From Streptomyces fragilis (lineage in GTDB: Bacteria > Actinomycetota > Actinomycetes > Streptomycetales > Streptomycetaceae): 64,000 nt of DNA. The stretch spans positions 1,054,001 to 1,118,000 of the forward strand of contig NZ_BEVZ01000004.1 of assembly GCF_003112515.1 (NCBI RefSeq). The letters run 5' to 3'. This document shows positions 1 through 9,029 of this stretch, one piece after another. Numbering within the stretch: position 1 is the stretch's first letter; every line of letters starts with the position of its first letter. The notes under the pieces are model-generated. The model ran no database searches and had not been told where the DNA came from. It saw nothing but the letters and a program-made list of their open reading frames with translations. The translations under genes were made by a program, and so were the position numbers.

Positions 1-573
1 CGGCTGGAGCGGGAGCGGCGCCAGAAGTTCGGCGCGACCCAGATCACGGACATCCTGCTCGGCAAGCGCACCGCCAAGGTGATCCAGTTCGACCACGACC
101 AGCTGTCCGTCTTCGGCATCGGGGAGGACCTGGCCGAGGGCGAGTGGCGCGGCGTCATCCGGCAGCTGCTGGCCCAGGGCCTGCTGTCGGTGGAGGGCGA
201 GTACGGGACGCTGGTGCTGACCGCGGGCAGCGCGGCCGTGCTGCGCGGCGAGCGGCAGGTGCCGATGCGCAAGGAGCCGAAGAAGGCTCCCTCGGCGCGC
301 GGTGAGCGCAAGGCCAAGGCCGCGGCGGCCGCGGCGGAGCTCCCCGAGGAGCTCCAGCCGGTCTTCGAGGCGCTGCGCGGCTGGCGGGCCGAGCGGGCCC
401 GCGAGCAGGGCGTCCCAGCCTACGTGATCTTCCACGACGCGACCCTGCGGGAGATCGCGGCGGCACGCCCGTCGTCGGTGGAGGACCTGCGCGGCATCAG
501 CGGCATCGGCGAGAAGAAGCTGGCCACCCACGGCGAGAGCGTCGTCGAGCTCCTGACCTCGCTCGACGCCTGA
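1..573 (+). CDS. recQ: ATP-dependent DNA helicase RecQ, C-terminal part (5' truncated by window edge)
   Basis: The reading frame is open from base 1, so the gene begins outside the window and only the last 190 codons are seen. The first ~75 residues look like the end of the RQC winged-helix region. A charged Ala/Lys linker follows, then an HRDC domain of about 75 residues (LPEELQPVFEALRGWR to GISGIGEKKLATHG). HRDC domains help RecQ helicases bind structured DNA during recombination repair. The helicase motor is off-window, so the family call rests on the RQC-HRDC arrangement. A strong terminator follows the stop codon directly. Confidence 0.85.
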   Translation, partial: RLERERRQKFGATQITDILLGKRTAKVIQFDHDQLSVFGIGEDLAEGEWRGVIRQLLAQGLLSVEGEYGTLVLTAGSAAVLRGERQVPMRKEPKKAPSARGERKAKAAAAAAELPEELQPVFEALRGWRAERAREQGVPAYVIFHDATLREIAAARPSSVEDLRGISGIGEKKLATHGESVVELLTSLDA

Positions 574-576
574 GAA

Positions 577-620
577 GGCCGCCCTTCCGCGGCGCGGTCC
601 CGCGCCGCGGAAGGGCGGCC
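577..620. terminator. strong hairpin after recQ
   Basis: A perfect 20-bp inverted repeat (577-596 with 601-620) encloses a 4-base loop and begins 3 bases after the recQ stop. There is no clear U-tract, which is usual for high-GC actinobacterial terminators. Confidence 0.8.
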
Positions 621-731
621 CGGCGCGCCGCGCGGACCGCTCACTTGAGACGACCAACGCCCTATTGCACACATCCAGTTGGCGTGTCAACCCGTCACGG
701 GGGCGCTCCGGGAGGTCCGTATTCTCTGATC

Positions 732-1565
732 ATGCCCGCACCCGCCGCCTATGCGCCCCCCTCCCGCACGCTCCCCGCGTACGCCCTCGTCGCCACGGAC
801 CTGGACGGCACGCTCCTGCGCGACGACGACACCGTCTCCCCCCGCACCCGTGCGGCGCTGGGGTCGGCGGCGCGGTCGGGCGCCCGGCACCTGGTGGTGA
901 CGGGCCGGCCCGCGCCGCGGGTGCGCGACCTGCTCGCCGGGATCGGCGGCGGTTTCGCGGTGTGCGGCCAGGGCGCGCAGCTCTACGACGCGGACCGGGA
1001 CCGGCTGGTGTGGTCGATGACCCTGGACCGGGAGCTGGCGGAGACCGCCCTCGGCAAGATCGAGGCCGAGGTGGGCCAGGTGTACGCGGCCGTGGACCAG
1101 GACGGCGTACAGGGGCTCACGCTGATCGAGCCGGGCTACCGGATGGCGCGGCCCACGCTTCCCGCGGTGCGGGTCGGCCGCCGCGGCGACCTGTGGGAGC
1201 GGCCCATCACCAAGGTGCTGCTGTCCCACCCGGAGCTCACCGACGACGAGCTGACCGCGGTGGCGGCCTCGGCGGTCGGCTCGCTGGCCACGGCGACGAT
1301 GTCCGGCCCGGGAACGGTGGAGCTGCAGCCGCACGGGGTGACCAAGGCCACCGGGCTGGCCATGGCGGCCTCGCGGCTCGGCCTGGGACCGGAGGACGCC
1401 ATCGCCTTCGGCGACATGCCGAACGACGTGCCGATGTTCCGCTGGGCCGCCCGGGGGGTGGCCATGGCCAACGCGCACCCGGAGCTGAAGGCGGTCGCCG
1501 ACGAGGTCACCACGACGAACGAGGACGACGGCGTGGCCGTCGTCCTCGAGCGGTTGTTCCCCTGA
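732..1565 (+). CDS. HAD-superfamily phosphatase (Cof type)
   Basis: 277 aa. Motif I, DLDGTL, puts the nucleophile and acid/base aspartates at residues 23 and 25. Motif IV is AFGDMPNDVPMF near the C terminus. The large cap between them is typical of Cof-type (C2-cap) HAD phosphatases, which dephosphorylate sugar phosphates, flavin precursors or pyridoxal phosphate. The substrate cannot be deduced. The start at 732 gives the sequence MPAPAAYAPP. The frame runs upstream to 645, but that part is not HAD-like. A TATTCT hexamer at 720-725, six bases before the ATG, suggests a leaderless transcript. The gene converges with the transglycosylase gene, with only 4 bases between stop codons. Confidence 0.85.
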   Translation: MPAPAAYAPPSRTLPAYALVATDLDGTLLRDDDTVSPRTRAALGSAARSGARHLVVTGRPAPRVRDLLAGIGGGFAVCGQGAQLYDADRDRLVWSMTLDRELAETALGKIEAEVGQVYAAVDQDGVQGLTLIEPGYRMARPTLPAVRVGRRGDLWERPITKVLLSHPELTDDELTAVAASAVGSLATATMSGPGTVELQPHGVTKATGLAMAASRLGLGPEDAIAFGDMPNDVPMFRWAARGVAMANAHPELKAVADEVTTTNEDDGVAVVLERLFP

Positions 1566-1569
1566 GGGG

Positions 1570-2046
1570 TCAGTAGGCGCTGTTGACGTTGTCGATCGAG
1601 CCGTAGCGGTCGGCCGCGTAGTTGCAGGCGGCGACGATGTTGGCGACCGGGTCGAACGGCGAGGAGTCGGTGCCCTCGACGTGGTAGGCGTCGAAGGTGG
1701 GGTCGATCACCTGCAGCAGGCCCTTGGACGGGATGCCGTTGATCGCGTTGATGTCCCAGTCGTTGATGGCGAGCGGGTTGCCCGAGGACTCGCGCATCAC
1801 GTTGCGGTGGATGCCGTCGTAGGTGCCCGGAATGCCGTGCTTCGCCATCACGGCGAGGGCCTCGCGGATCCAACCGTCGAGGTTGTCCTGGGTGGCGGCC
1901 AGGTGGGTGACCTTGTTGCCCGGGGCGGCCGCGGTCTGCGCGGCGGGGGTCTCGGCGGCGAAGGCGCCGCTCGCGCCCACGATCGGCGCGGCGACGACGG
2001 CCGCGGCGACGGCGAGGGCCGACACGGTACGGGTGAGACGGGACAT
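1570..2046 (-). CDS. secreted transglycosylase SLT-like protein
   Basis: 158 aa. A classic signal peptide (MSRLTRTVSALAVAAAVVAA, cleavage after AFA near residue 30) precedes a small lysozyme-like SLT domain. The catalytic-Glu motif is MRESSGNP, followed by SKGLLQVIDPTF and NIVAACNYAADRYGS, as in lytic transglycosylases that cut the glycan strand of peptidoglycan. The start at 2046 follows GGAGAGGAAG by five bases; upstream ATG/GTG codons in frame lie in the riboswitch leader and are rejected. Expression is probably controlled by the c-di-AMP riboswitch directly upstream. That fits the known link between c-di-AMP and actinobacterial cell-wall hydrolases such as Rpf proteins. Confidence 0.88.
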   Translation of the reverse strand: MSRLTRTVSALAVAAAVVAAPIVGASGAFAAETPAAQTAAAPGNKVTHLAATQDNLDGWIREALAVMAKHGIPGTYDGIHRNVMRESSGNPLAINDWDINAINGIPSKGLLQVIDPTFDAYHVEGTDSSPFDPVANIVAACNYAADRYGSIDNVNSAY

Positions 2047-2061
2047 GCGTTCTTCCTCTCC

Positions 2062-2265
2062 GGCGCCTGCGAGGTGAGCTGTCGGGTTCGGGCCAGAAAG
2101 GCTGCCCGGCCCGCCGCCCCGTGAGGCGGCGGGCTTCACCCCGAGCCGGTCCTGGAGGCGCGCTCGAGCGCGCTCCGGTCCGGCGGCGTACCTGGGTCCC
2201 CCGCTCCTGCCGTGCGTGGAATGGGTCTGTGGTGTGCGGGCGGCGGCAGGATTCGGCGTTCCGCC
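2062..2265 (-). ncRNA. ydaO-type c-di-AMP riboswitch
   Basis: On the minus strand the leader contains the conserved blocks of the ydaO/yuaA aptamer in the right order: CGCCGAATCCTGCC, GCGGGGGACCCA, GGGGTGAAGCC, and CCGAACCCGACAGCTCACC followed by TCGCAGGCG. These match the c-di-AMP riboswitches known upstream of actinobacterial rpf and cell-wall hydrolase genes. The aptamer ends about 15 bases before the start codon, so its closing stem lies next to the ribosome binding site. No separate terminator hairpin fits between, which favours control at translation initiation. The call rests on recognised conserved blocks, not a covariance-model search. Confidence 0.88.
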
Positions 2266-2277
2266 CGGCTGGCGCGA

Positions 2278-2307
2278 AACGTATGCGAGAGCGGATGTCC
2301 GAAACAA
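2278..2307 (-). promoter_or_regulatory. candidate promoter of riboswitch-transglycosylase transcript
   Basis: TTGTTT (2302-2307) and TACGTT (2278-2283) are separated by 18 bases. The start point would fall near 2271, a few bases before the aptamer. Confidence 0.45.
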
Positions 2308-2668
2308 GTACGAACTCCGTGGATCATGATGCTTGATCATGATTGAGGGCGATTTGCCCACCTGCACCCTTCCGGCACCGCCATCTCAACTCGCCCTCAC
2401 GGCGGGCGACTTCAGGCCACCGGATCCGGCCCGCCCAGCTCGCTCCCTTGTGGCCCATTTCACGGATCGACCGATGAGCGCACAAAAAGACCAAATGAGA
2501 CGGCAGCCCGGCAATACCCCCTGAATCGGACATGACCTGTCCAGCCATCTGGCGGGTGGGGGCTGTCGGTGATCCAAACCCGACCGGATACGCTGAGTGG
2601 GGTGATGGCAATGACCTATCGACCAGCCGTGTGATCGTCAGCACACACCAGCAGACAGGAGACCCCTC
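2308..2668. other. divergent intergenic region, transglycosylase / polyprenyl synthase
   Basis: About 360 bases without a convincing gene, less GC-rich than the surroundings. It holds a 9-base direct repeat, GATCATGAT, at 2322-2330 and 2335-2343, spaced by four bases, just upstream of the riboswitch promoter. The polyprenyl synthase ribosome binding site (CAGGAG) lies at its right end, and TACGCT at 2589-2594 is a weak -10 candidate for that gene. Confidence 0.5.
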
Positions 2669-3679
2669 GTGACCGTGGTCGGGCCGTTCGGGCTGAGGGT
2701 TCGGGACCAGGCGCTGGAGACCTCCGTCCAGGCAGGCATGGCGGCCGTCGAGGAAGGCCTGCTCGAAGCCACCAAGAGCGAGGTCCCGTTCATCACCGAG
2801 GCCGCGCAGCACCTCGTGAAGGCGGGCGGCAAGCGGTTCCGTCCGCTGCTCGTCATGCTCGCCGCGCAGTTCGGCGATCCGGACGCGCCGGGGATCGTGC
2901 CCTCGGCCGTGGTCGTCGAGCTCACCCATCTCGCCACGCTGTACCACGACGACGTGATGGACGAGGCCGAGGTGCGCCGCGGCGTGCCCAGCGCCAACAG
3001 CCGCTGGGACAACTCGGTGGCGGTGCTCACCGGCGACTTCCTCTTCGCCCGCGCCTCGCACATCCTGGCCGACCTCGGCCCGGAGGCGGTGCGGGTGCAG
3101 GCCGAGGCGTTCGAGCGCCTGGTCACCGGCCAGATCCTGGAGACCGCCGGTCCGTCCGCCGGGCGCTCCCCCATCGACCACTACCTTGACGTGCTGGCCG
3201 GCAAGACCGGTTCGCTGGTCGCCGTCGCCTGCCGCTTCGGCGCGATGATGTCGGGCGCCGACCACCAGGTCGTGGACGTGCTCACGCAGTACGGCGAGCG
3301 GCTGGGCGTGGCCTTCCAGCTGGCCGACGACGTCCTGGACGTCGCCTCCGACTCCTCCGACTCCGGCAAGACCCCCGGCACCGACCTGCGCGAGGGCATC
3401 CCCACGCTGCCGGTGCTGCGGCTGCGCGAGCGGGTCGCGCGACTGGGGCTGCCCGAGGACGTCGCCCTGTGCGAGCTGCTGGACTCCGACCTGTCGGACG
3501 AGGCGCGTCTGGCCGAGGCGGTCGCCCGGCTGCGGGAGCACCCCGCGCTGGAGGACGCCCGGGCGGACACCGTCCGCTACGCGCAGGAGGCCCGCGCCGC
3601 GCTGGCCCCGCTGCCGGAGTGCGAGGCCAAGGCGGCCCTCGTGCACCTCTGCGACGCCGTGGTGCACCGCGCGGGCTGA
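2669..3679 (+). CDS. long-chain polyprenyl diphosphate synthase (menaquinone side chain)
   Basis: 336 aa, normal length for trans-isoprenyl diphosphate synthases. Both aspartate-rich motifs are intact: DDVMD at residues 94-98 and DDVLD at 220-224. The substrate-binding GGKRFRP precedes the first, and GDFLFARA lies between them. The enzyme condenses isopentenyl diphosphate with an allylic starter to build the C40-C45 tail of menaquinone; exact chain length cannot be read from the sequence. The GTG start at 2669 is preceded by CAGGAG. It faces the nuo operon and sits near several menaquinone genes, which favours the menaquinone role over carotenoid synthesis. Confidence 0.88.
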   Translation: MTVVGPFGLRVRDQALETSVQAGMAAVEEGLLEATKSEVPFITEAAQHLVKAGGKRFRPLLVMLAAQFGDPDAPGIVPSAVVVELTHLATLYHDDVMDEAEVRRGVPSANSRWDNSVAVLTGDFLFARASHILADLGPEAVRVQAEAFERLVTGQILETAGPSAGRSPIDHYLDVLAGKTGSLVAVACRFGAMMSGADHQVVDVLTQYGERLGVAFQLADDVLDVASDSSDSGKTPGTDLREGIPTLPVLRLRERVARLGLPEDVALCELLDSDLSDEARLAEAVARLREHPALEDARADTVRYAQEARAALAPLPECEAKAALVHLCDAVVHRAG

Positions 3680-3700
3680 TCGGCTCCACCGGCCGACCGG

Positions 3701-3737
3701 CACCCCGGCACCCGGCACCCGGCACCCGGCACCCGGG
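3701..3737. repeat. short tandem repeat, unit CCCGGCA
   Basis: About five consecutive copies of a 7-base unit (CCCGGCA) lie between the polyprenyl synthase stop and the convergent terminator. Probably slippage-derived; no function is evident. Confidence 0.7.
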
Positions 3738-3783
3738 CCGTCAGTACACCGCCCGCCCGCGAGGCCCGCGCACCCGTACGGAA

Positions 3784-3826
3784 CGCCGAAGGCCCGGCTC
3801 CCCCCGAGGGAACCGGGCCTTCGGCG
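3784..3826. terminator. bidirectional terminator between polyprenyl synthase and nuoN
   Basis: A 14-bp stem (CGCCGAAGGCCCGG at 3784-3797 with its complement at 3813-3826) lies between two convergent genes and can end both transcripts. Confidence 0.8.
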
Positions 3827-3845
3827 TCGCCGGGACGCCCGCGGG

Positions 3846-5507
3846 TCAGCGGACGAACGTCCCCGCCTGGCTCGCCAGGTCGAGGAAGTACTGCGGCGCC
3901 ACACCCAGCACGACGGTGACCGCCGCGCCCACCGCGATCGCCACGGTCGTCAGCGGTGACGCCACCGCGACCGTGGGCCCGTCCGGCTTGGGCTCGCTGA
4001 AGAACATCAGCACGATCACCCGGATGTAGAAGAACGCCGCGACCGCCGAGGACAGCACGCCGACCACCACCAGCGGGGCCGCGCCGCCCTCCGCCGCCGC
4101 CTTGAACACGGCGAACTTGCCGGCGAACCCGGAGGTCAGCGGGATGCCCGCGAAGGCCAGCAGGAAGACCGCGAACACCGCCGCCACCAGCGGCGAACGC
4201 CGCCCGAGCCCCGCCCACTTGGACAGGTGGGTGGCCTCGCCGCCCGCGTCGCGCACCAGCGTCACCACGGCGAAGGCGCCCACCGTGACGAAGGAGTACG
4301 CGGCCAGGTAGAAGAGGACCGAGGAGATCCCCTCCGGCTTCGCCGCGATCACACCGGCCAGGATGAACCCGGCGTGCGCGATGGAGGAGTAGGCCAGCAG
4401 CCGCTTGATGTCGGTCTGCGTGATGGCGACGATCGCGCCGATCACCATGGTGACCGCGGCCACGCCCCACATCACCGGCCGCCAGTCCCAGCGCAGCCCC
4501 GGCAGCACCACGTACAGCAGCCTCAGCAGCGCGCCGAAGGCCGCCACCTTGGTCGCCGACGCCATGAAGCCGGTCACCGGGGTCGGCGCGCCCTGGTAGA
4601 CGTCCGGGGTCCACATGTGGAACGGCACCGCGCCCACCTTGAAGAGCAGCCCCATCGTCACCAGCGCGGCGCCCAGGAGCAGCAGCACGTCGTTGCCCAT
4701 GGTGCCGGCCAGCGCCGGGCTGACCTCGCCGACCGTGCCCTCGACGACCTGGGCGATCCGGCCGTAGGAGACCGAGCCCGCGTAGCCGTAGAGCAGCGCG
4801 ATGCCGAAGAGGGTGAACGCGGAGGCGAAGGCGCCCAGCAGGAAGTACTTGACCGCGGCCTCCTGCGACAGCAGCCGCTTGCGGCGGGCCAGCGCGCACA
4901 GCAGGTACAGCGGGAGGGAGAAGACCTCCAGTGCGATGAACAGGGTCAGCAGGTCGTTGGCGGCCGGGAAGACCATCATGCCGCCGACCGCGAAGAGCAG
5001 CAGCGGGAACACCTCGGTGGTGGTGAAGCCGGCCTTCACGGCCGCCTTCTCACTGTCGCTGCCGGGCACCGACGCCGCCTGCGCGGCGAAGGAGTCCACC
5101 CGGTTGCCGTGCGCCGCCGGGTCGAGGCGGCGCTCGGCGAAGGTGAACAGGGCCACCAGGCCGACCAGCAGGATCACGCCCTGCAGGAACAGCGCGGGCC
5201 CGTCCACCGCGATCGCGCCCTCCGCGGCGATGCCCGCCCGGGTGGTCGCGTGACCGCCCACCGCGAGCGCCACCACGGCGGCGAAGCCCGCGGCGAGCGC
5301 GACGGCGGAGACGAAGAGCTGCGCGTGGTAGCGGGCCCGGCGCGGCACGAAGGCCTCCACCAGGATGCCCAGCACCGCCGCGCCGATGACGATCATCACC
5401 GGTGACAGCTGCGCGTACTCGATCGTCGGGGCCGGAATCTTGGCGATCGACCCGTCCGCGGGTGCGGCCAGGTCTGTCCACAGGCCGTGGACGGCTGATG
5501 CGCTCAC
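3846..5507 (-). CDS. nuoN: NADH-quinone oxidoreductase subunit N
   Basis: 553 aa, last gene of the nuo operon. It is an antiporter-like membrane subunit of complex I with many hydrophobic helices, including the conserved stretch LLFKVGAVPFHMWTPDVYQGAP, the YSSIAHAGFILAG segment and a lysine in ITQTDIKRLLAY. With NuoM and NuoL it forms the proton-pumping arm. The start overlaps the nuoM stop by four bases (ATGA), giving translational coupling. A loop of about 45 residues around residue 135 (RRLDPAAHGNRVDS onward) is longer than in E. coli. Confidence 0.97.
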   Translation of the reverse strand: MSASAVHGLWTDLAAPADGSIAKIPAPTIEYAQLSPVMIVIGAAVLGILVEAFVPRRARYHAQLFVSAVALAAGFAAVVALAVGGHATTRAGIAAEGAIAVDGPALFLQGVILLVGLVALFTFAERRLDPAAHGNRVDSFAAQAASVPGSDSEKAAVKAGFTTTEVFPLLLFAVGGMMVFPAANDLLTLFIALEVFSLPLYLLCALARRKRLLSQEAAVKYFLLGAFASAFTLFGIALLYGYAGSVSYGRIAQVVEGTVGEVSPALAGTMGNDVLLLLGAALVTMGLLFKVGAVPFHMWTPDVYQGAPTPVTGFMASATKVAAFGALLRLLYVVLPGLRWDWRPVMWGVAAVTMVIGAIVAITQTDIKRLLAYSSIAHAGFILAGVIAAKPEGISSVLFYLAAYSFVTVGAFAVVTLVRDAGGEATHLSKWAGLGRRSPLVAAVFAVFLLAFAGIPLTSGFAGKFAVFKAAAEGGAAPLVVVGVLSSAVAAFFYIRVIVLMFFSEPKPDGPTVAVASPLTTVAIAVGAAVTVVLGVAPQYFLDLASQAGTFVR

Positions 5508-7075
5508 TTGGCCGCCTCCACCTCGGGCTCGGGGTCGTGCTGCTGCACGTCGGACATGGTGTGCCGGACCGCCGGGTTGACGAGGTCCGTGAGGGGCTGC
5601 GGGTAGACGCCCAGGAAGATCAGCAGGGCGATCAGCGGCGCCGCGACCGCGAGTTCACGCACCCGCAGATCGGGCAGCTTGGCCACCTCGGGCCTGACCG
5701 GCCCGGTCATGGTCCGCTGGTAGAGCACCAGCGTGTACAGCGCGGCCAGCACGATGCCGAAGGTGGCGATGATGCCCACCACCGGGTAGCGGGCGAAGGC
5801 GCCCACCAGCACCAGGAACTCGCTGACGAACGGGGCGAGTCCGGGCAGCGACAGGGTGGCCAGGCCACCGATCAGGAAGGTGCCGGCCAGCACCGGGGCC
5901 ACCTTCTGCACCCCGCCGTAGTCGGCGATCAGGCGCGAGCCGCGGCGGGAGATCAGGAAGCCGGCCACCAGCATCAGCGCCGCCGTCGAGATCCCGTGGT
6001 TGACCATGTACAGCGTCGCACCGGACTGGCCCTGGCTGGTCATCACGAAGACGCCCAGGATGATGAAGCCGAAGTGCGAGATGGAGGCGTAGGCCACCAG
6101 CCGCTTGATGTCCCGCTGACCGACCGCCAGCAGCGCCCCGTAGACGATGCTGATCAGCGCCAGCACCAGCACCACCGGGGTGGCCCACTTGCTGGCCTCG
6201 GGGAAGAGTCCGAGGCAGAAGCGGAGCATCGCGAAGGTGCCGACCTTGTCGACCACGGCGGTGATCAGCACCGCGACCGGAGCGGTGGCCTCGCCCATGG
6301 CGTTGGGCAGCCAGGTGTGCAGCGGCCACAGCGGGGCCTTGACGGCGAAGGCGAGGAAGAAGCCGAGGAAGAGCAGGCGCTCGGTGTTCGTCCCCATCGT
6401 CAGCTCGCCGTCGGCGCGGGCGGCCAGGATGTCGGGGAGCGAGAAGCTGCCCGCGGCCACGTACAGGCCGATCACCGCGGCCAGCATGATCAGGCCGCCG
6501 GCCAGGTTGTACAGCAGGAACTTGACCGCCGCGTACGACCGCTGGGTGGCGGCCGCCTCCTCGCCGCCCTGGTGGGCGCGGTCCCCGAAGCCGCCGATGA
6601 GGAAGTACATCGGGATCAGCATGGCTTCGAAGAAGATGTAGAAGAGGAAGACGTCGGTGGCCTCGAAGGAGAGGATCACCATCGCCTCGACCATCAGGAT
6701 CAGCGCGAAGAAGCCCTGGGTGGGCCGCCACCGCTTGCTCTGCGTCTCCAGCGGGTCGGCGTCGTGCCAGCCGGCCAGCACGATGAACGGGATCAGCACC
6801 GCGGTCAGCAGCACGAGCGCCACCCCGATGCCGTCCACGCCGAGTTCGTAGCGGACCCCGAAGGCCGGGATCCAGTCGTAGCTCTCGGTCAGCTGGAACC
6901 GCGCGCCGCCCGGGTCGAAGCGCACCGCGACCAGGACGGCCAGGACCAGCGTGCCCAGCGAGACGAGCAGCGCCAGCCACTTGGCGGCCTCGCGCCGCGC
7001 GGCGGGGACGGCGGCGGTGGCGACCGCCCCGAGGGCGGGCAGCACCGCCGTCGCCGTCAGCAGGGGAAAGCTCAT
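5504..7075 (-). CDS. nuoM: NADH-quinone oxidoreductase subunit M
   Basis: 523 aa. Antiporter-like proton-pumping subunit of complex I. Recognisable by KAPLWPLHTWLPNAMGEATAPVAVLI, which carries the trans-membrane lysine, by the helix-breaking region, and by GQRDIKRLVAYASISHFGFI. About 14 membrane segments. Overlaps nuoN by four bases and follows nuoL after one base. Confidence 0.97.
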   Translation of the reverse strand: MSFPLLTATAVLPALGAVATAAVPAARREAAKWLALLVSLGTLVLAVLVAVRFDPGGARFQLTESYDWIPAFGVRYELGVDGIGVALVLLTAVLIPFIVLAGWHDADPLETQSKRWRPTQGFFALILMVEAMVILSFEATDVFLFYIFFEAMLIPMYFLIGGFGDRAHQGGEEAAATQRSYAAVKFLLYNLAGGLIMLAAVIGLYVAAGSFSLPDILAARADGELTMGTNTERLLFLGFFLAFAVKAPLWPLHTWLPNAMGEATAPVAVLITAVVDKVGTFAMLRFCLGLFPEASKWATPVVLVLALISIVYGALLAVGQRDIKRLVAYASISHFGFIILGVFVMTSQGQSGATLYMVNHGISTAALMLVAGFLISRRGSRLIADYGGVQKVAPVLAGTFLIGGLATLSLPGLAPFVSEFLVLVGAFARYPVVGIIATFGIVLAALYTLVLYQRTMTGPVRPEVAKLPDLRVRELAVAAPLIALLIFLGVYPQPLTDLVNPAVRHTMSDVQQHDPEPEVEAAK

Positions 7076-7076
7076 G

Positions 7077-9017
7077 TCAGACCGCCCTCATCAGCAGGGT
7101 CGCGGCGACCAGGAGCGCCGTACCGCCGAACATCGAGACCGCGTAGGAGCGCGCGAAGCCGTTCTGCAGCCTGCGCATCCGCGCGGAGAGTCCGCCCACC
7201 CCGGCCGCGGTGCCGTTGACCACCCCGTCGACCAGGGTGTGGTCGACGTAGACCAGGGAGCGGGTGAGGTGCTCGCCGCCGCGGACCAGGACCACGTGGT
7301 TGAAGTCGTCCTGGTACAGGTCGCGGCGGGCCGCCCGGGTGAGCAGCGAACCGCGCGGGGCGACCGCCGGGACCGGGCGGCGGCCGTACTGGGCCCAGGC
7401 CAGGCCGACGCCGAGCACCATCACGGTGACGGTGGCGACGGTGACGACCCACGCGGCGACCGGGGGGTGGCCGTGCGCGAAGGAGGTGACCGGCTCCAGC
7501 CAGTGCACGAACCGCTCGCCGATGCCGAAGAAGGCGCCGGCGAAGACCGAGCCGAAGGCCAGCACGATCATCGGGACGGTCATCACCTTCGGCGACTCGT
7601 GCGGGTGCGGCACGCCGCCGCCGTGGTCCGCGGCGGGCTCCACGTCCGGCTGGTCGGGGGAGGCGGCGGGCAGGTTCCTCCACCGCTCCTCGCCGAAGAA
7701 GGTCATCAGCATCACGCGCGTCATGTAGAACGCGGTGATCCCGGCGCCCAGCAGGGCCACCCCGCCCAGGATCCAGCCCTGCGTGCCGCCCTTGGCGAAG
7801 GCCGCCTCGATGATCAGGTCCTTGGAGAAGAACCCGGACAGGCCCGGGAAGCCGATGATCGCCAGGTAGCCGAGGCCGAAGGTCACGAAGGTGACCGGCA
7901 TGTACGTGCGCAGGCCGCCGTACTTGCGCATGTCGACCTCGTCGTTCATGCCGTGCATCACGGAGCCCGCGCCGAGGAAGAGCCCGGCCTTGAAGAAGCC
8001 GTGCGTCACCAGGTGCATGATGGCGAAGGCGTAACCGATCGGGCCGAGGCCCGCGGCCAGCACCATGTAGCCGATCTGCGACATCGTCGAGCCGGCCAGC
8101 GCCTTCTTGATGTCGTCCTTGGCGCAACCGACGATCGCACCGAAGAGCAGCGTGACCGCGCCGACGATGGTGACCACCAGTTGCGCGTCCGGCGCCGCGT
8201 TGAAGATCGCGCCGGAGCGGACGATCAGGTAGACGCCCGCGGTCACCATGGTCGCCGCGTGGATCAGGGCCGAGACCGGGGTCGGGCCCTCCATCGCGTC
8301 GCCCAGCCAGGACTGCAGCGGCACCTGGGCGGACTTGCCGCATGCGGCCAGCAGCAGCATCAGCGCGATCGCGGTGAGCGTTCCCTCGCCCGTCTTCCCC
8401 ACGCCGTCGAGCACCGGCGTGAACGCGAAGGTGCCGAAGGTGGTGAACATCAGCATGATCGCGATCGACAGGCCCATGTCGCCGACCCGGTTGACCAGGA
8501 AGGCCTTCTTGGCCGCGGTGGCCGCGCTGGGCTTGTGCTGCCAGAAGCCGATCAGCAGGTAGGACGCGAGACCCACGCCCTCCCAGCCGAGGTACAGCAG
8601 CAGGTAGTTGTCGGCGAGGACCAGGATCAGCATCGCCGCGAGGAACAGGTTGAGGTAGCCGAAGAACCGGCGGCGGCGCTCGTCGTGCTCCATGTACCCG
8701 ATCGAGTACACGTGGATGAGCGAGCCGACGCCGGTGATCAGCAGGACGAAGGTGATGGACAGCTGGTCCAGCCGGAACGCCACGTCCGCCTGGAAGCCCT
8801 CGACCGGGATCCAGCTGTACAGGTGCTGGACCAGGGTGCGGTCCTCCGCGCCCCGGCCCAGCAGGCCGGCGAAGAGGACGGCTCCCAGGACGAAGGAGAG
8901 GGCGGCCAGGGCGGTGCCGATCCAGTGGCCGGCCCTGTCCAGTCTCCGGCCGCCGCACAGCAGGACGGCCGCTCCGAGCAGAGGCGCCGCGATCAGCAGC
9001 GCGATCATGTTCTCCAC
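7077..9017 (-). CDS. nuoL: NADH-quinone oxidoreductase subunit L
   Basis: 646 aa. The largest antiporter-like subunit, placed at the distal end of the membrane arm. Conserved KSAQVPLQSWLGDAMEGPTPVSALIHAATMV and CAKDDIKKALAGSTMSQIGYM are present, as is the C-terminal region expected to form the long lateral helix. The start is GTG at 9017, giving MENMIALLIAAPLLGA. The gap to nuoK is 12 bases. Confidence 0.97.
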   Translation of the reverse strand: MENMIALLIAAPLLGAAVLLCGGRRLDRAGHWIGTALAALSFVLGAVLFAGLLGRGAEDRTLVQHLYSWIPVEGFQADVAFRLDQLSITFVLLITGVGSLIHVYSIGYMEHDERRRRFFGYLNLFLAAMLILVLADNYLLLYLGWEGVGLASYLLIGFWQHKPSAATAAKKAFLVNRVGDMGLSIAIMLMFTTFGTFAFTPVLDGVGKTGEGTLTAIALMLLLAACGKSAQVPLQSWLGDAMEGPTPVSALIHAATMVTAGVYLIVRSGAIFNAAPDAQLVVTIVGAVTLLFGAIVGCAKDDIKKALAGSTMSQIGYMVLAAGLGPIGYAFAIMHLVTHGFFKAGLFLGAGSVMHGMNDEVDMRKYGGLRTYMPVTFVTFGLGYLAIIGFPGLSGFFSKDLIIEAAFAKGGTQGWILGGVALLGAGITAFYMTRVMLMTFFGEERWRNLPAASPDQPDVEPAADHGGGVPHPHESPKVMTVPMIVLAFGSVFAGAFFGIGERFVHWLEPVTSFAHGHPPVAAWVVTVATVTVMVLGVGLAWAQYGRRPVPAVAPRGSLLTRAARRDLYQDDFNHVVLVRGGEHLTRSLVYVDHTLVDGVVNGTAAGVGGLSARMRRLQNGFARSYAVSMFGGTALLVAATLLMRAV

Positions 9018-9029
9018 GTCTGCGACCCC

